A stretch of DNA of 64,000 bases from the NCBI RefSeq assembly GCF_028747805.1, contig NZ_CP114887.1, positions 3,869,001 through 3,933,000 of the forward strand. The letters are read 5' to 3'. Position numbers and translations under genes: made by a program. The notes under the pieces were generated by a model. The model had not been told where the DNA came from. It did no database searches and saw nothing but the letters and a program-made list of their open reading frames with translations. Positions 20,652-29,859 of the stretch are shown one piece after another. How positions within the stretch are numbered: the first letter of the stretch is position 1; every line of letters begins with the position of its first letter. The DNA is from Solibacillus daqui (GTDB taxonomy: Bacteria; Bacillota; Bacilli; Bacillales_A; Planococcaceae).

Positions 20652-22073
20652 TTATTTCAACCAATATTTTAAAATTAATCGCCAATCACTTTCAATATGA
20701 CTTAATTCAAATGATTGAAGTGGATATGGTAAAAATGTTGGTGCGGATAGGTTGCGGGTTGTTCCATCTAAAAAAATCGGATACAATTCATCCGGTCCTG
20801 AAATAACCGCTACATCTATCAGTTCTTCTTTTACCACTTTTGACTTTGATTCAGCCTTTAAATTTACGGTCTGGATGCGTGGTGTTGTAGGTTGTTCCGT
20901 TTCTTCAAGTTCCTCGCTACCCTTCGAATCCATCGTTAGTGCCTCATGTTGATTTAACCTTGATTTATAGACAAAGTATTTTTCAACAGGCTGTAGCAAT
21001 GTATTACCATTTCCATCAAGCATATAAATATACTGCGCTTTGTCGTCATCCTCATTTTCGATTTGAACAAGCCATTCGTTATCTACACCCAAGCTATGTG
21101 TTTCTTCGTTAACTGTTATATCCGCAGTAGCTAATGTCCCTATAGGCGTATCGGAAATATCCTCACTTAATTGGATACTTACCTCATATACTGTTTCGTT
21201 AACATTTATTTTTTCGTGCTTTTTCATTTCTTGAAAGCCAATGGACTCAAGAGCTGGAATTTGTTGCTTTTCAATTACGTTTCCATCTATCGTTAATTCA
21301 TTATCTTGCCCTTTGAATAATGTTATTTTAGCCATTTGATCGATTTCGACTTCTTGCCATTGCTTTGGTGTTACATAAGTAACTAGCTTCTTATCAGTAG
21401 ATTGTATATTGAAGATAATCGAATCTCCTTCTAACACAATTTCCTTCACGATGCCGTCAACAGGAGACGTTAACATATTATTTTCACTCAATTGGGTAAT
21501 ACGACTAGACAATAATTCCATTTGTCGCTCCGTTTCAGCTATAGCACGTTGAATAATTGCAATACCCTCGACTGTTGGTGTACCTTGTTCAATCCCTAAC
21601 TCAATCGATAAAGTCAGATTCAAGATGTCTTCAACACGCGTCGTATTCGAATCGGTTGCAGAAGTTGAATTCGTCTCTGTACTAACTATTTCTAGCTGTG
21701 AAACAACACTATTTAACTCTTCTAACTCGGTCTCATAGGCAGCAAGGTCCGATTCTAGTCGAGCAATTTCTTTTTCCGTTTCTTCTAACTTGAAGAGCAC
21801 CAATTCGCCAAGCACATCTACCGTTTGCCCTTCCGTTACGAGCACCTCATCAATCGCTTGAACAGGTGCTGCGATAAATTGCTCATTGCTTGAAGTTACA
21901 ATAGCGTCTGTTGAGAGAATTTTCTCATGATCTTTTGTTACTGCAAAGTGTGCGTCATTAATATAGTATTTCTTTAGAATAATGTCGTTCTCTCTCAATA
22001 GTAGATAAGCATTCACTAATACTACTATCGCAATAATTGCGCCTGTGATTTTCACTTTTTTCGACACATACAT
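20652..22073 (-). CDS. HlyD-like membrane fusion protein (efflux adaptor)
   Basis: A 473-residue membrane fusion protein. One N-terminal helix (about 8-27) is followed by a barrel-sandwich/lipoyl-like half (FIAAPVQAIDEVLVTEGQTVDVLGELV), a long coiled coil (about 105-215, with repeated ELEELN, ETERQMELL patterns), the second half-lipoyl motif NNMLTSPVDGIVKEIVLEGD, then beta-barrel domains. Family members bridge an inner-membrane transporter to the outside. No transporter gene is adjacent. The start overlaps the Yip1 gene stop (TAATG), a pairing like YknW-YknX of B. subtilis. Confidence 0.82.
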   Translation of the reverse strand: MYVSKKVKITGAIIAIVVLVNAYLLLRENDIILKKYYINDAHFAVTKDHEKILSTDAIVTSSNEQFIAAPVQAIDEVLVTEGQTVDVLGELVLFKLEETEKEIARLESDLAAYETELEELNSVVSQLEIVSTETNSTSATDSNTTRVEDILNLTLSIELGIEQGTPTVEGIAIIQRAIAETERQMELLSSRITQLSENNMLTSPVDGIVKEIVLEGDSIIFNIQSTDKKLVTYVTPKQWQEVEIDQMAKITLFKGQDNELTIDGNVIEKQQIPALESIGFQEMKKHEKINVNETVYEVSIQLSEDISDTPIGTLATADITVNEETHSLGVDNEWLVQIENEDDDKAQYIYMLDGNGNTLLQPVEKYFVYKSRLNQHEALTMDSKGSEELEETEQPTTPRIQTVNLKAESKSKVVKEELIDVAVISGPDELYPIFLDGTTRNLSAPTFLPYPLQSFELSHIESDWRLILKYWLK

Positions 22074-22756
22074 TACTTACCTAGCCACCCTTCGATCCAT
22101 GTAGCCATTGGTAAAATGCTAATAAGGGCCACAATTGCTGCTATTATAACTTGAAGAAGAATTAGTTTAATAAGCAGTACTTTTTTGCGATTTTCCCATT
22201 GTGCTAAGAATGTATATTGAATCCATACAGTTACAACGGACGCAACAGTGATCTGATTAAGAAAATAAAGCAAATAATCCTGATAATATACATACGATAC
22301 CATTGGAGCAACTGAGAAAAATGTAAACGGCGTCGCAAAACCAACCGCTGCAAAAATAATCACCGTAATAAGCTTTTCAACAATAATAATAGGAATCACA
22401 TAAAGCTGTACCTTTTGAATCCAACGATATGGAATATTACTCGTAAAAGCATATAAAATGCCCGGAATAAAATAATAATAGAATAGGAAATATAGTAACC
22501 CTGTCAAAATAGCGCCTATTAATGATATAAGCCGCGCAAAACGGTACTGATCATAGTCGCCATTTACGAGCAAATACGTCAGTTGCGTTGTGTTCATACC
22601 CCAAATATCACGTACAATAAAATATGCAAGGGTAAACCCTAAAATAATCGTTACCCACTTTGTATAACCTTTTAACTTCCCATTCTCGCTATTTTCTAAA
22701 CTATGTGTAAGGCGAGAAGGTTGGGAAAGCTGTTGCCAGTAATGAAACTCACTCAT
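22073..22756 (-). CDS. Yip1-domain membrane protein
   Basis: This 227-residue integral membrane protein has five predicted helices (around 34-50, 74-97, 115-137, 148-180 and 195-218) and the N-terminal charged segment and spacing of Yip1-domain proteins. In B. subtilis the Yip1 protein YknW acts with YknX (HlyD-like) and the YknYZ ABC transporter in SDP-toxin protection. Here the HlyD-like partner overlaps downstream, but no YknYZ genes follow. The family assignment is by overall pattern, not a decisive motif. Confidence 0.6.
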   Translation of the reverse strand: MSEFHYWQQLSQPSRLTHSLENSENGKLKGYTKWVTIILGFTLAYFIVRDIWGMNTTQLTYLLVNGDYDQYRFARLISLIGAILTGLLYFLFYYYFIPGILYAFTSNIPYRWIQKVQLYVIPIIIVEKLITVIIFAAVGFATPFTFFSVAPMVSYVYYQDYLLYFLNQITVASVVTVWIQYTFLAQWENRKKVLLIKLILLQVIIAAIVALISILPMATWIEGWLGK

Positions 22757-22985
22757 ATTCTCACCTCGATTTTAGATTTAACCCCAATACTAGATTTCTA
22801 TAACTTTAGGAGTTTTTATTTATCGCTATTCTATTAAATATGTTTTCTATTATACACTCTTTTTTGATCTTAATTGTTTCAAGTGAATATTTAAATATTT
22901 TTACTAATTCTATAGTAAATAACGCGAGCTCTAGTGGTAAATTCCCTTTATTCCTTCTACGATTAACCCTGCAAACTCATAGAAT

Positions 22986-23140
22986 AAAGAGGCTGGAACA
23001 CAACTCTTTTTTTTGAATAATGGCGAAAAAGAATATTAATATTTTGTCTAATCAGATTGAATTTCCCATCTTAAAGCAAAAAAAATGTTAGACCAATAAT
23101 ATCTTGGTCTAACATCTTCAATTTTTGTCCCAGTCTCTTT
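22986..23140. repeat. Intergenic element with terminal inverted repeats
   Basis: A 155-bp block is bounded by AAAGAGGCTGGAACACAA (22986-23003) and TTTTGTCCCAGTCTCTTT (23123-23140), whose complement is AAAGAGACTGGGACAAAA; 15 of 18 positions agree. Inside it is a perfect 12-bp stem hairpin (23085-23096 with 23104-23115). It has no gene and resembles the small GAGGCTGGGACA-ended intergenic repeats of Bacillota. The 22757-22985 stretch upstream shows nothing else. Confidence 0.6.
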
Positions 23141-23172
23141 GTTTTTAGGTTATATGCTTCAAACTAAAATAA

Positions 23173-23646
23173 TCAATCTTTTTTAACCATCGTTATAAAC
23201 TCCGTACCACCCGTGCTGAAGTTTTTTTCTGCAACAAAACCTAGCTTTTTATATAAATGAATGGCTCTTTCATTAAACGTTGCCACCGTTAATCGAATTG
23301 TAGGGTTATTAGGTTGCTGTCGAATAAATTGAATAACATGCGTACAAAATTCAAAACCATTTCCTTTACCTACTAGGGTCGGATTCATACCAACCCCCAT
23401 ATCAACTAAATCTTCAGTGTACACACCAAACTGATTACCTGCAGGGACTTTAGCATTGACTCCAATACAAAAGAAGCCAATTAACACATTGCTGCCATCA
23501 ACAATCGTATAATATGAACCGTCGAGCATTTCTTTCATCGCATCCTCTGTTTGCTCATTATTGTAAAAATCATACGGCTTATCGTATTGCCAACCCAAAA
23601 TATCAGTAGCCATCGCTTCATTCATCTGTCGCACAAACAATTGCAT
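23173..23646 (-). CDS. GNAT family N-acetyltransferase
   Basis: This 157-residue GNAT protein has the MGVGMNPTLVGKGNGFEF acetyl-CoA-binding region and the C-terminal NERAIHLYKKLGF motif. Two starts are possible. The ATG at 23646 (MQLFVRQM) has GGGGTG 6 nt upstream and matches the usual family N-terminus; an ATG at 23700 has AAGGAAA and would add 18 residues. I prefer 23646. Substrate unknown. Confidence 0.83.
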   Translation of the reverse strand: MQLFVRQMNEAMATDILGWQYDKPYDFYNNEQTEDAMKEMLDGSYYTIVDGSNVLIGFFCIGVNAKVPAGNQFGVYTEDLVDMGVGMNPTLVGKGNGFEFCTHVIQFIRQQPNNPTIRLTVATFNERAIHLYKKLGFVAEKNFSTGGTEFITMVKKD

Positions 23647-23718
23647 TTTGTTCACCCCATGAATTCTCAAATTTTGATAAAAGTAATCCCCTCCAATCAT
23701 ACAGTAATTTCCTTAAAA

Positions 23719-23755
23719 GTAAAAAAACGAAACAGGCTGTTTGCGCTGCTTCGTT
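23719..23755 (-). terminator. Rho-independent terminator
   Basis: On the minus strand AACGAAGCAG pairs with CTGTTTCGTT (23746-23755 with 23726-23735), followed by a run of T. It ends the YfiT-like gene. Confidence 0.75.
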
Positions 23756-23763
23756 ATCAAATG

Positions 23764-24273
23764 TTATTTAGCTAATGCGTTTTTAATATGCGCCAAGTGG
23801 TGTTCCTCATGCCACGCGAGTTTGGCTACCTTTGTTGCAACTTTAATTTCACCGTTCACTTGATGCGTGAACACGCGATTTAATTGCTCTTCTGTTAAAT
23901 GCTCTCCCAATTCAACAATGCGTTCGTTAATGCCCTCTAGCATTTTAAGCGAGCTTTCTACTGGAAGTTTTGTATCTGGTTGAATCGCCCACTGTTCTTC
24001 ACCAAAAGCAGGTACAGTTGGATTATTATCTGTTAAGGCCAGCTTTAAGCGTTGGTACATATTGAGCTGTGAATCAGCAATATGATGCACCAATTGACGC
24101 ACATTCCAGCTACCATCCCGATACGTTTTGTTTAAATCATCTTCACTTAAACCATCTACCGTTTCACGTAAGCGCTGTGTATAAGTCTTGGTTTGTTTTA
24201 ACCATTCTTGAACATTTTCAAGCGTTACATGTTCAGGCACTAGCAATTGACCAATTGGGTATTTTACGTCCAT
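23764..24273 (-). CDS. DinB/YfiT-like thiol-S-transferase (bacillithiol transferase family)
   Basis: This 169-residue four-helix DinB-fold protein closely resembles the YfiT/BstA family, putative bacillithiol S-transferases. The metal-site pattern is visible as WNVRQLVHHIADSQLNMY (His, His, Asp region) and later LAWHEEHHLAHIKNAL with three histidines near the C-terminus. The length fits the family. It would conjugate a low-molecular-weight thiol to electrophiles. Bacillithiol use is inferred from the host lineage and from FosB elsewhere in the window. Confidence 0.85.
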   Translation of the reverse strand: MDVKYPIGQLLVPEHVTLENVQEWLKQTKTYTQRLRETVDGLSEDDLNKTYRDGSWNVRQLVHHIADSQLNMYQRLKLALTDNNPTVPAFGEEQWAIQPDTKLPVESSLKMLEGINERIVELGEHLTEEQLNRVFTHQVNGEIKVATKVAKLAWHEEHHLAHIKNALAK

Positions 24274-24452
24274 TTACATCTTCCTTCCTTTTTGTATTCA
24301 AGTTAACTATATCGAATTGGATTCATTAATGCATGTTTTTAATCCAACTATTCAACGTCGCGAAAAGAGGCTCGGACAATCTTTAATTATAAATATCACC
24401 ATATTAAGGTATTGCATGTTAATCTATACCGCCACCTTTAACTGCATAAAAA

Positions 24453-24476
24453 AAGGAACTGTAATTACAGCTCCTC
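24453..24476 (-). terminator. Terminator hairpin
   Basis: The near-palindromic AGGAACTGTAATTACAGCTCCT (24454-24475) is followed on the minus strand by a T run. It ends the propeller-protein gene. Confidence 0.7.
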
Positions 24477-24512
24477 TTTAATGGAATACTTAGATACCTT
24501 TGGATGTTTTAA

Positions 24513-25736
24513 TTAATTTGTATTTAAAAAAGTCGGTGCATCATCTACATTTTTTAACCATCGATGTTCTAGACCATCCATTCTATCTTTAATCCATACA
24601 TCTCCCTTGTTTTCTTTCTCAGATTTTCGATACCATGTAATCGTTGAACCAACCACTTGAGGAGAATTGTCAAGTTGATTGTTCTTCGGAAAGGTCAGCT
24701 GCTTTTGTTCTCCTGTTTGAATATTTATTACGTATAGCGCTGTAAACATCGTTGGAACTGGGCCCTCGTTCCATTTTTTGTTTTCTTTTGCCCGTGCAAC
24801 AATTATTTCATTCGCAGAAAGCCATTCCAAATCAAGGTCAACATATCCTTTTGGTGTGTATTCTTTAGGTTTTTTTAATTCAGGAATATCGGCAATAGCA
24901 GTATTTTTGTTTTCGACATAAAATCTCCCTTCACCCGATATGAATGCTAATTGATTTTTCGTAGGAGCCCACTTGATCCAATTTCCCCTCCCAAGCATTT
25001 TCCCTATTACTTGAAAGTTGTCTCCTGTTGATGAAAGCACAGATAGCGTATTACTATCAGCAGACCAAGACGCAGTAGGAGTTAATAAGAAGCTAACCCA
25101 ACTACCATCAGAACTCCATTTAAAATATTCTGCATCAATTGCAAATAAGTCAGTTGTATTTGTTTGAACGGTATAAAAAGGCTTTATTTTATTCGAATCA
25201 AGATTTGCATCTACGGGCACTTTAAATAGACGCACCGGTTCCCATCCAGTAGGTAGCAAATTCGATTGAGATGAAACAATAAACTCTTTTCCGTTTGGGA
25301 ACCATTCAAAATCACTAACACCTAGAGATACATTTCCGAAACCTTGTGGTCGACCATTTTTTGTTTGTGTAACGTTTAGGACACCACCTGAAGTGTAAGC
25401 TAGTTGATTGGATGTTGGAGACCATTTATAATTACTTGTTTCAATTGAAATATAGGGCAAATAGCTTTCCTTTTTCTTTACATCATAAATAAACAAATTG
25501 GTGTTCTCGCCATTTTTGTCACCTGCTGTATACGCGATAAATTGACCATCTTTTGACCACTGCGGATTGAAAACATACGTACCTTTTGTAAGTTGCGTTT
25601 CTTTATTGCCCTCTTTCATCCAAAGCTGATGATCCCGTATAAAGGCCGCTTTAAGTGGAATTTCAGCTGAAGTACTTGTTGTAAAGATAAAATTAAAACT
25701 AACAAATAGTAGAACTAATAAAATCCTAATTGCCAA
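24513..25736 (-). CDS. Secreted TolB-like beta-propeller protein
   Basis: A 407-residue exported protein. Residues 1-24 form a signal peptide (hydrophobic IRILLVLLFVSFNFIF then STSA/E). Repeated propeller strands follow, with motifs such as NPQWSKDGQFIAYTA, YKWSPTSNQLAYTSG and IKWAPTKNQLAFISG, each a WD40/TolB-like blade end. No enzymatic signature is seen. It lies 168 nt downstream of an anti-sigma gene on the same strand, so it may belong to that regulon. Function unknown. Confidence 0.75.
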   Translation of the reverse strand: MAIRILLVLLFVSFNFIFTTSTSAEIPLKAAFIRDHQLWMKEGNKETQLTKGTYVFNPQWSKDGQFIAYTAGDKNGENTNLFIYDVKKKESYLPYISIETSNYKWSPTSNQLAYTSGGVLNVTQTKNGRPQGFGNVSLGVSDFEWFPNGKEFIVSSQSNLLPTGWEPVRLFKVPVDANLDSNKIKPFYTVQTNTTDLFAIDAEYFKWSSDGSWVSFLLTPTASWSADSNTLSVLSSTGDNFQVIGKMLGRGNWIKWAPTKNQLAFISGEGRFYVENKNTAIADIPELKKPKEYTPKGYVDLDLEWLSANEIIVARAKENKKWNEGPVPTMFTALYVINIQTGEQKQLTFPKNNQLDNSPQVVGSTITWYRKSEKENKGDVWIKDRMDGLEHRWLKNVDDAPTFLNTN

Positions 25737-25904
25737 AAAGACACCTCCTAATAATAAGGTGTCCTCATGGAATATATATATTCATCCATCAAACATAGCA
25801 GTAGTTGGTACTATTGATTATTTTACATAACGGGGAACAATCGCTATTCCAAATTAATCATTAGCGTGAATACTTTTTAGTTCCACACCGCGACACGCGC
25901 CATG

Positions 25905-27554
25905 TTATTTTCCCGTCTTAAGCGGAACACGTAGTACATCATTGCGCTTATGAACTGTATAATTCGAAATGAAAATGTCGAGCTCGGTCTTGTCAAAATT
26001 CTCATACACGTCCATATTTTTATTATTATCATCTCCAAATATTCCTAACATAGCAGGCGTTCCATACTGCCGATCTTTACTGTCTAGATAATAGGTTTGA
26101 ACGACTCCTCCGAATGTTGAGTCTGAGCTAAAGGATTCCACATAGAGATTATTGTCCTTCATATAATAAGTCCATGAAATCGGATACTCCCCAATGTGAG
26201 TAGTTAAGCTTTGAGGTTCGGCTGATATGCCAGTTAAGCGTATCGGATTTTGGTCGCCGCTAGCCTCATCTATACGGTGCTTGGCAATAAACGTCATGGG
26301 TTGGCTTTCCAAGTTCATCACATCAATTCCTGTAATTTCAAAACGCAGCTCCATCTTGTTAGGACTTCCTTGTACACTCCACACATGCCCAGTTAATAGA
26401 GTCCCTCCTATATCCAGTTGGTAGTCCCTATAAGGGAAAGTGTAATATCTGCCCCTACCTTCGATAATGAGGCGAACTTGAGTTGGTGTGACTATCATCT
26501 CATGAATTTTCCTCTCGCCAGGCACATCGATCAGAGGGATATTTAGCACCTCCTTAAATGATCCATTTTCCAAATGCTTTTTAGACAGAGCCAAATTTAA
26601 GTTCCAGATACCTTCAGTAGTTTCTAATGTTTGATCATAAGCTAACTGAAATTTGGTTCCTTCCTTACGTATAGCGTCAGATTTGTATATTTGGCGGTTT
26701 ACTTCTTCTCCCGTCACCGTTCGAGTTCCGAAGACAGACGGTTCAGCTTCCTCAATAGATTTATTCATGTCATTAATAGCTTCAATGCGCACCCAACTTT
26801 TACCTACCATTTCAGGGTCTGTAAACGATACGGTTGATCGAAGCAATACTTTATCTTCCGGTTGTTCAAAAGTCTCCATCGTTATGCTGCCAATCCCGTC
26901 TTTCTGAATTTGAAACACTTGCTTATTGGGGTCTTTAGGATTGTAATTAATTGACTGATTCGCATCGCCAATGAACTTAATATTCTCTATAATAAACTCA
27001 ACATCAGCCGTCTTCCCTTTCGCAACCCAATCAGTTTCAAAATAACCTTGGAACATACCGAGCTCATCATTCCACTTATGTGTATATCTTCCTTCTATTA
27101 AATTACCCTTATGATCTTTTAGTCCGATTTGTTCAAAGCTTACTTCCTTTTCAGCCCATGATGCGCTAGGTTTCAAACTATACAGTAGGACGGTTCTGTT
27201 ATCGTCTAAAAACGCCTTATGCACAGTTAGCGTAACACCCTCCTTTGTAACGGATTGCTCGATTGTCTGACCTAGGCCTTGGTCTAATGCGGACTGAATA
27301 CCTTCTCTATAAGAAAGGATGTTGGACCAATCATAAGTCAGCGCTCCATAAACCGGTGTAGCCAATAGCGCTACCGATAATCCTGCTATTAAAGCAAATC
27401 GTTTTCGTCTTCGAGGAAGCATTTCAACTGGTTTGCCTCCATTAGTCTTCAGTTCGTCCTGCTGGATATCACTCCACATTTGATCAAAATCAGGATAAGT
27501 TATATTTTTCGATTCTTTTATTTCATTTTTAATCTTGTTTTCAAAGCGTTCCAA
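25905..27554 (-). CDS. Membrane anti-sigma factor, DUF4179/DUF5643-like
   Basis: This 549-residue protein has a sigma-facing N-terminal segment (about 1-48), a membrane helix around 52-70 (ALIAGLSVALLATPVYGAL) and a large extracellular portion with repeated beta-sandwich character, resembling DUF4179 and DUF5643. It overlaps the upstream ECF sigma gene by 14 nt, the usual arrangement of a cognate pair. It is longer than the two other anti-sigmas of this type in the window. The ligand or damage sensed is unknown. Confidence 0.8.
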   Translation of the reverse strand: MERFENKIKNEIKESKNITYPDFDQMWSDIQQDELKTNGGKPVEMLPRRRKRFALIAGLSVALLATPVYGALTYDWSNILSYREGIQSALDQGLGQTIEQSVTKEGVTLTVHKAFLDDNRTVLLYSLKPSASWAEKEVSFEQIGLKDHKGNLIEGRYTHKWNDELGMFQGYFETDWVAKGKTADVEFIIENIKFIGDANQSINYNPKDPNKQVFQIQKDGIGSITMETFEQPEDKVLLRSTVSFTDPEMVGKSWVRIEAINDMNKSIEEAEPSVFGTRTVTGEEVNRQIYKSDAIRKEGTKFQLAYDQTLETTEGIWNLNLALSKKHLENGSFKEVLNIPLIDVPGERKIHEMIVTPTQVRLIIEGRGRYYTFPYRDYQLDIGGTLLTGHVWSVQGSPNKMELRFEITGIDVMNLESQPMTFIAKHRIDEASGDQNPIRLTGISAEPQSLTTHIGEYPISWTYYMKDNNLYVESFSSDSTFGGVVQTYYLDSKDRQYGTPAMLGIFGDDNNKNMDVYENFDKTELDIFISNYTVHKRNDVLRVPLKTGK

Positions 27555-28074
27555 AGTGATTCTCCCCCTTCAACCATGAGTTGTGATTGGATTCAAGCTT
27601 TTTACGCAAAATTTTCAATGCCTTGTGAAGCCTCGACTTCACTGTGCCTACAGGAATCTTTAAGATTCCAGAAATTTCCATCATCGACAGCTCGCCGATA
27701 TAGCGAAGAGTAACAACTGCCATCAACTTCTCTGGAAGCTGCTTCAAAAGTTCCTCCCATTCCACAGTAGCTGTTTTTTCCAATAGAATAGTTTCTACCG
27801 ATTTAACAGATGCTATGGTCTGTTCATGGGACCATTGAATCTGGTCCTTTTTTTCAAACTGGGTCTGATTCCTTTTAAGAAGATTTAAGCAATGATTCAT
27901 CGTGATACGCATGATCCACGCACGCGTATGCTCTACGCTTCTCCAATTTTGGCGAAAAACAGTGACAAATACGTCATGGCAAACATCTTCTGAATCTTGT
28001 TTGTTCTTCAGCATGTAATAGCAAGTGCGGTACACATCTTTATTGTAAGCATCGAATAATTCTCGTTCTGTCAA
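27541..28074 (-). CDS. ECF RNA polymerase sigma factor
   Basis: A 177-residue sigma-70 family ECF protein. Region 2 is CYYMLKNKQDSEDVCHDVFVTV and region 4 is MEISGILKIPVGTVKSRLHK. The start ATG follows AGAAAGGAG. The gene overlaps its anti-sigma gene downstream. Target promoters cannot be defined here; a TGAACC sequence lies upstream at 28121-28135 (minus strand), but I see no matching -10 with a good spacing. Confidence 0.9.
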   Translation of the reverse strand: MTERELFDAYNKDVYRTCYYMLKNKQDSEDVCHDVFVTVFRQNWRSVEHTRAWIMRITMNHCLNLLKRNQTQFEKKDQIQWSHEQTIASVKSVETILLEKTATVEWEELLKQLPEKLMAVVTLRYIGELSMMEISGILKIPVGTVKSRLHKALKILRKKLESNHNSWLKGENHFGTL

Positions 28075-28407
28075 TTCGAGGCACTCCTTTCTTGGCGTTA
28101 TACTTTATAAACAAATGACTCTTGGGAAAGGTTCACTTTTTTAAGTTACTGCAACACATTGCAAAAGGGATTCAGACGGAAGTACTTTTTGTGAACGATG
28201 TTACTTATGTAAAACCAATCAGATTGAAATACCATTTTCCGCTAGTTCTCTTCGTTACATTTATAATAACTCTACACTGCCACCATTTGGATAACTTGTT
28301 ACACGCACAATTGCAACTACATACAAAATAAGAACCTATTGAACATTTATGTTAATATCACTATAAAGTTTGTGAAGAAATGTACCAAAATTAAAGGGGA
28401 CTAAAAA
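28075..28407. other. Intergenic, no feature assigned
   Basis: About 330 nt between divergently oriented genes. It should hold the sigma promoter, but beyond a TGAACC-like -35 I see no convincing element and no gene. Confidence 0.4.
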
Positions 28408-28746
28408 ATGTTAGATTCTTGAAGATGTGTGATAACGTATGATTTAAAAGTTGAAGGTAATATTGCAGCAAGTGCTCTTTGGTGTAATTAATGTTTTGGC
28501 AACTATGATATAGAAGCAGTACCCATTTTAAACAAGTTGAAAAGTGAATTAAGACAGTGGATACTAAAATATGGGAAATGGATTGATTGAGATAGTGATG
28601 AAATATTACCCGGTGGAGTATAACTGGAAGAAAAACACAATAAAGAATACCTAAATTTAACAGTATAAGTGCAAAAAATTGCTGGGAATTACAAAGTTTC
28701 GGTTTTACCTTCAGCAATAGCGAAAATTATGGCTTTAGCCAATTAA
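28408..28746 (+). pseudogene. Small-protein pseudogene decayed only by in-frame stops
   Basis: From an ATG with a GGGGA ribosome site there are 113 codons in one unbroken phase to a final TAA, but five internal stops occur: TGA at 28420, TAA at 28489, TGA at 28588, TAA at 28621 and TAA at 28666. Between them the codons read like ordinary protein (YDLKVEGNIAASALW, YDIEAVPILNKLKSELRQW, YKVSVLPSAIAKIMALAN). No indel is needed. Each stop is one base from a sense codon (for example TGG at 28588 in a WID-D context). The product is not recognised with confidence. Confidence 0.7.
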
Positions 28747-28771
28747 CAGAATTTAAAATAGGGGACTACAA

Positions 28772-29317
28772 ATGGAAATTATTATTAGACAAGAACGCAT
28801 TGAAGAATATAACAAAACTGAAGACGTAATTATGAACGCCTTCTTAAATGAAGAATACAGCGACCAAAAAGAGCACCTACTCGTAAGTCGTATTAGAAAA
28901 TCCGATGCATTTATTCCGGAACTTTCATTAGTTGCAGTAGACCAAAACAATGAAATCATTGGTCATATTCTTTTATCCAAAATTACAATCGTAAATGATG
29001 ATAACATTGCGAATTCCTTAGCGCTTGCTCCAGTGTGTGTTTCACCCGCGCATCAGAAAAAAGGTATTGGAAGCAAATTAATTAATGATGCATTAAAACT
29101 GGCAAAAGTGCTCGGTCATCATTCAGTCATTGTTTTAGGACATCAAGATTATTATCCAAAGTTTGGCTTTAAACAAGCGAACTTATGGAATATCCGTGCG
29201 CCATTTGAAGTGCCCGCTGAAATATTTATGGCCCTAGAATTATCCGAGAATTCTCTTGAAAATGTACAAGGCGTAGTTCAATATTCAAAACCTTTTTGGA
29301 GTAAATTTGATTCGTAA
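28772..29317 (+). CDS. GNAT family N-acetyltransferase (YhbS-like)
   Basis: This 181-residue GNAT protein resembles the YhbS group. The acetyl-CoA loop is LAPVCVSPAHQKKGIGSKLI, and VLGHQDYYPKFGFKQA is the characteristic YhbS-like LG...YY.RFGF segment. The ribosome site GGGGA is 8 nt upstream. The gene follows the decayed small-protein gene by 25 nt, with no terminator between, so both may have shared a promoter. A strong terminator follows. Confidence 0.88.
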   Translation: MEIIIRQERIEEYNKTEDVIMNAFLNEEYSDQKEHLLVSRIRKSDAFIPELSLVAVDQNNEIIGHILLSKITIVNDDNIANSLALAPVCVSPAHQKKGIGSKLINDALKLAKVLGHHSVIVLGHQDYYPKFGFKQANLWNIRAPFEVPAEIFMALELSENSLENVQGVVQYSKPFWSKFDS

Positions 29318-29320
29318 TAA

Positions 29321-29364
29321 AGGCTGTTCCTAACTTGTTTTTCAACAAGTTAGGAACAGCCTCT
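29321..29364. terminator. Bidirectional terminator
   Basis: A 19-bp perfect stem: 29321-29339 (AGGCTGTTCCTAACTTGTT) pairs with 29344-29362. It lies between convergent genes. Confidence 0.88.
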
Positions 29365-29374
29365 TATTAGTAGT

Positions 29375-29857
29375 TCACTCTGAAAGTTTTTTATTTGGTG
29401 TCAATGCTGTAATAAGTCCAACTACATTCGGTACAATACTCGCTATTAAAAACAGCCAATTATTTGTCATGATCGAAATTGTCGTAAAAATAATAATCGA
29501 ACAAGCAATGACGGTTATACCAATTTTCACACGGGAAGGCTGCAATGGAACGGTACTGGACATGTTGATGGACAAAACAATTCCAATTATCCCCCAACTC
29601 CCTATATGTGTTAATAGAATAATACCTAGAACCATAGCAGTGCTTAACTCAACCCCAAACATGATGAGCGAAAAGAAAATATAAATTGCCCCTAATGTTG
29701 CATACCATGCATAGGATCTCGCCTTTTGCCAAATATGGTAGTAAAGCTCGTCTAAACCTCTATTTTTCTTAGCTTTTTGCCTCCCGAACCACCAACCAAG
29801 GATCCCACAAACCATTCCCCCGTATAACCCAATCATACCCCCGATATTAATCCCCAT
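29375..29857 (-). CDS. Small membrane protein partnered with XRE regulator
   Basis: A 160-residue protein with four predicted helices (about 5-22, 50-68, 73-97, 110-150 containing two). No family motif is recognised. It starts 2 nt after the stop of the XRE gene, with a GGGGGGA ribosome site inside that gene, so translation is coupled. The arrangement, regulator followed by membrane protein, parallels the module at 8550-9179. Function unknown. Confidence 0.7.
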   Translation of the reverse strand: MGINIGGMIGLYGGMVCGILGWWFGRQKAKKNRGLDELYYHIWQKARSYAWYATLGAIYIFFSLIMFGVELSTAMVLGIILLTHIGSWGIIGIVLSINMSSTVPLQPSRVKIGITVIACSIIIFTTISIMTNNWLFLIASIVPNVVGLITALTPNKKLSE

Positions 29858-29859
29858 AA

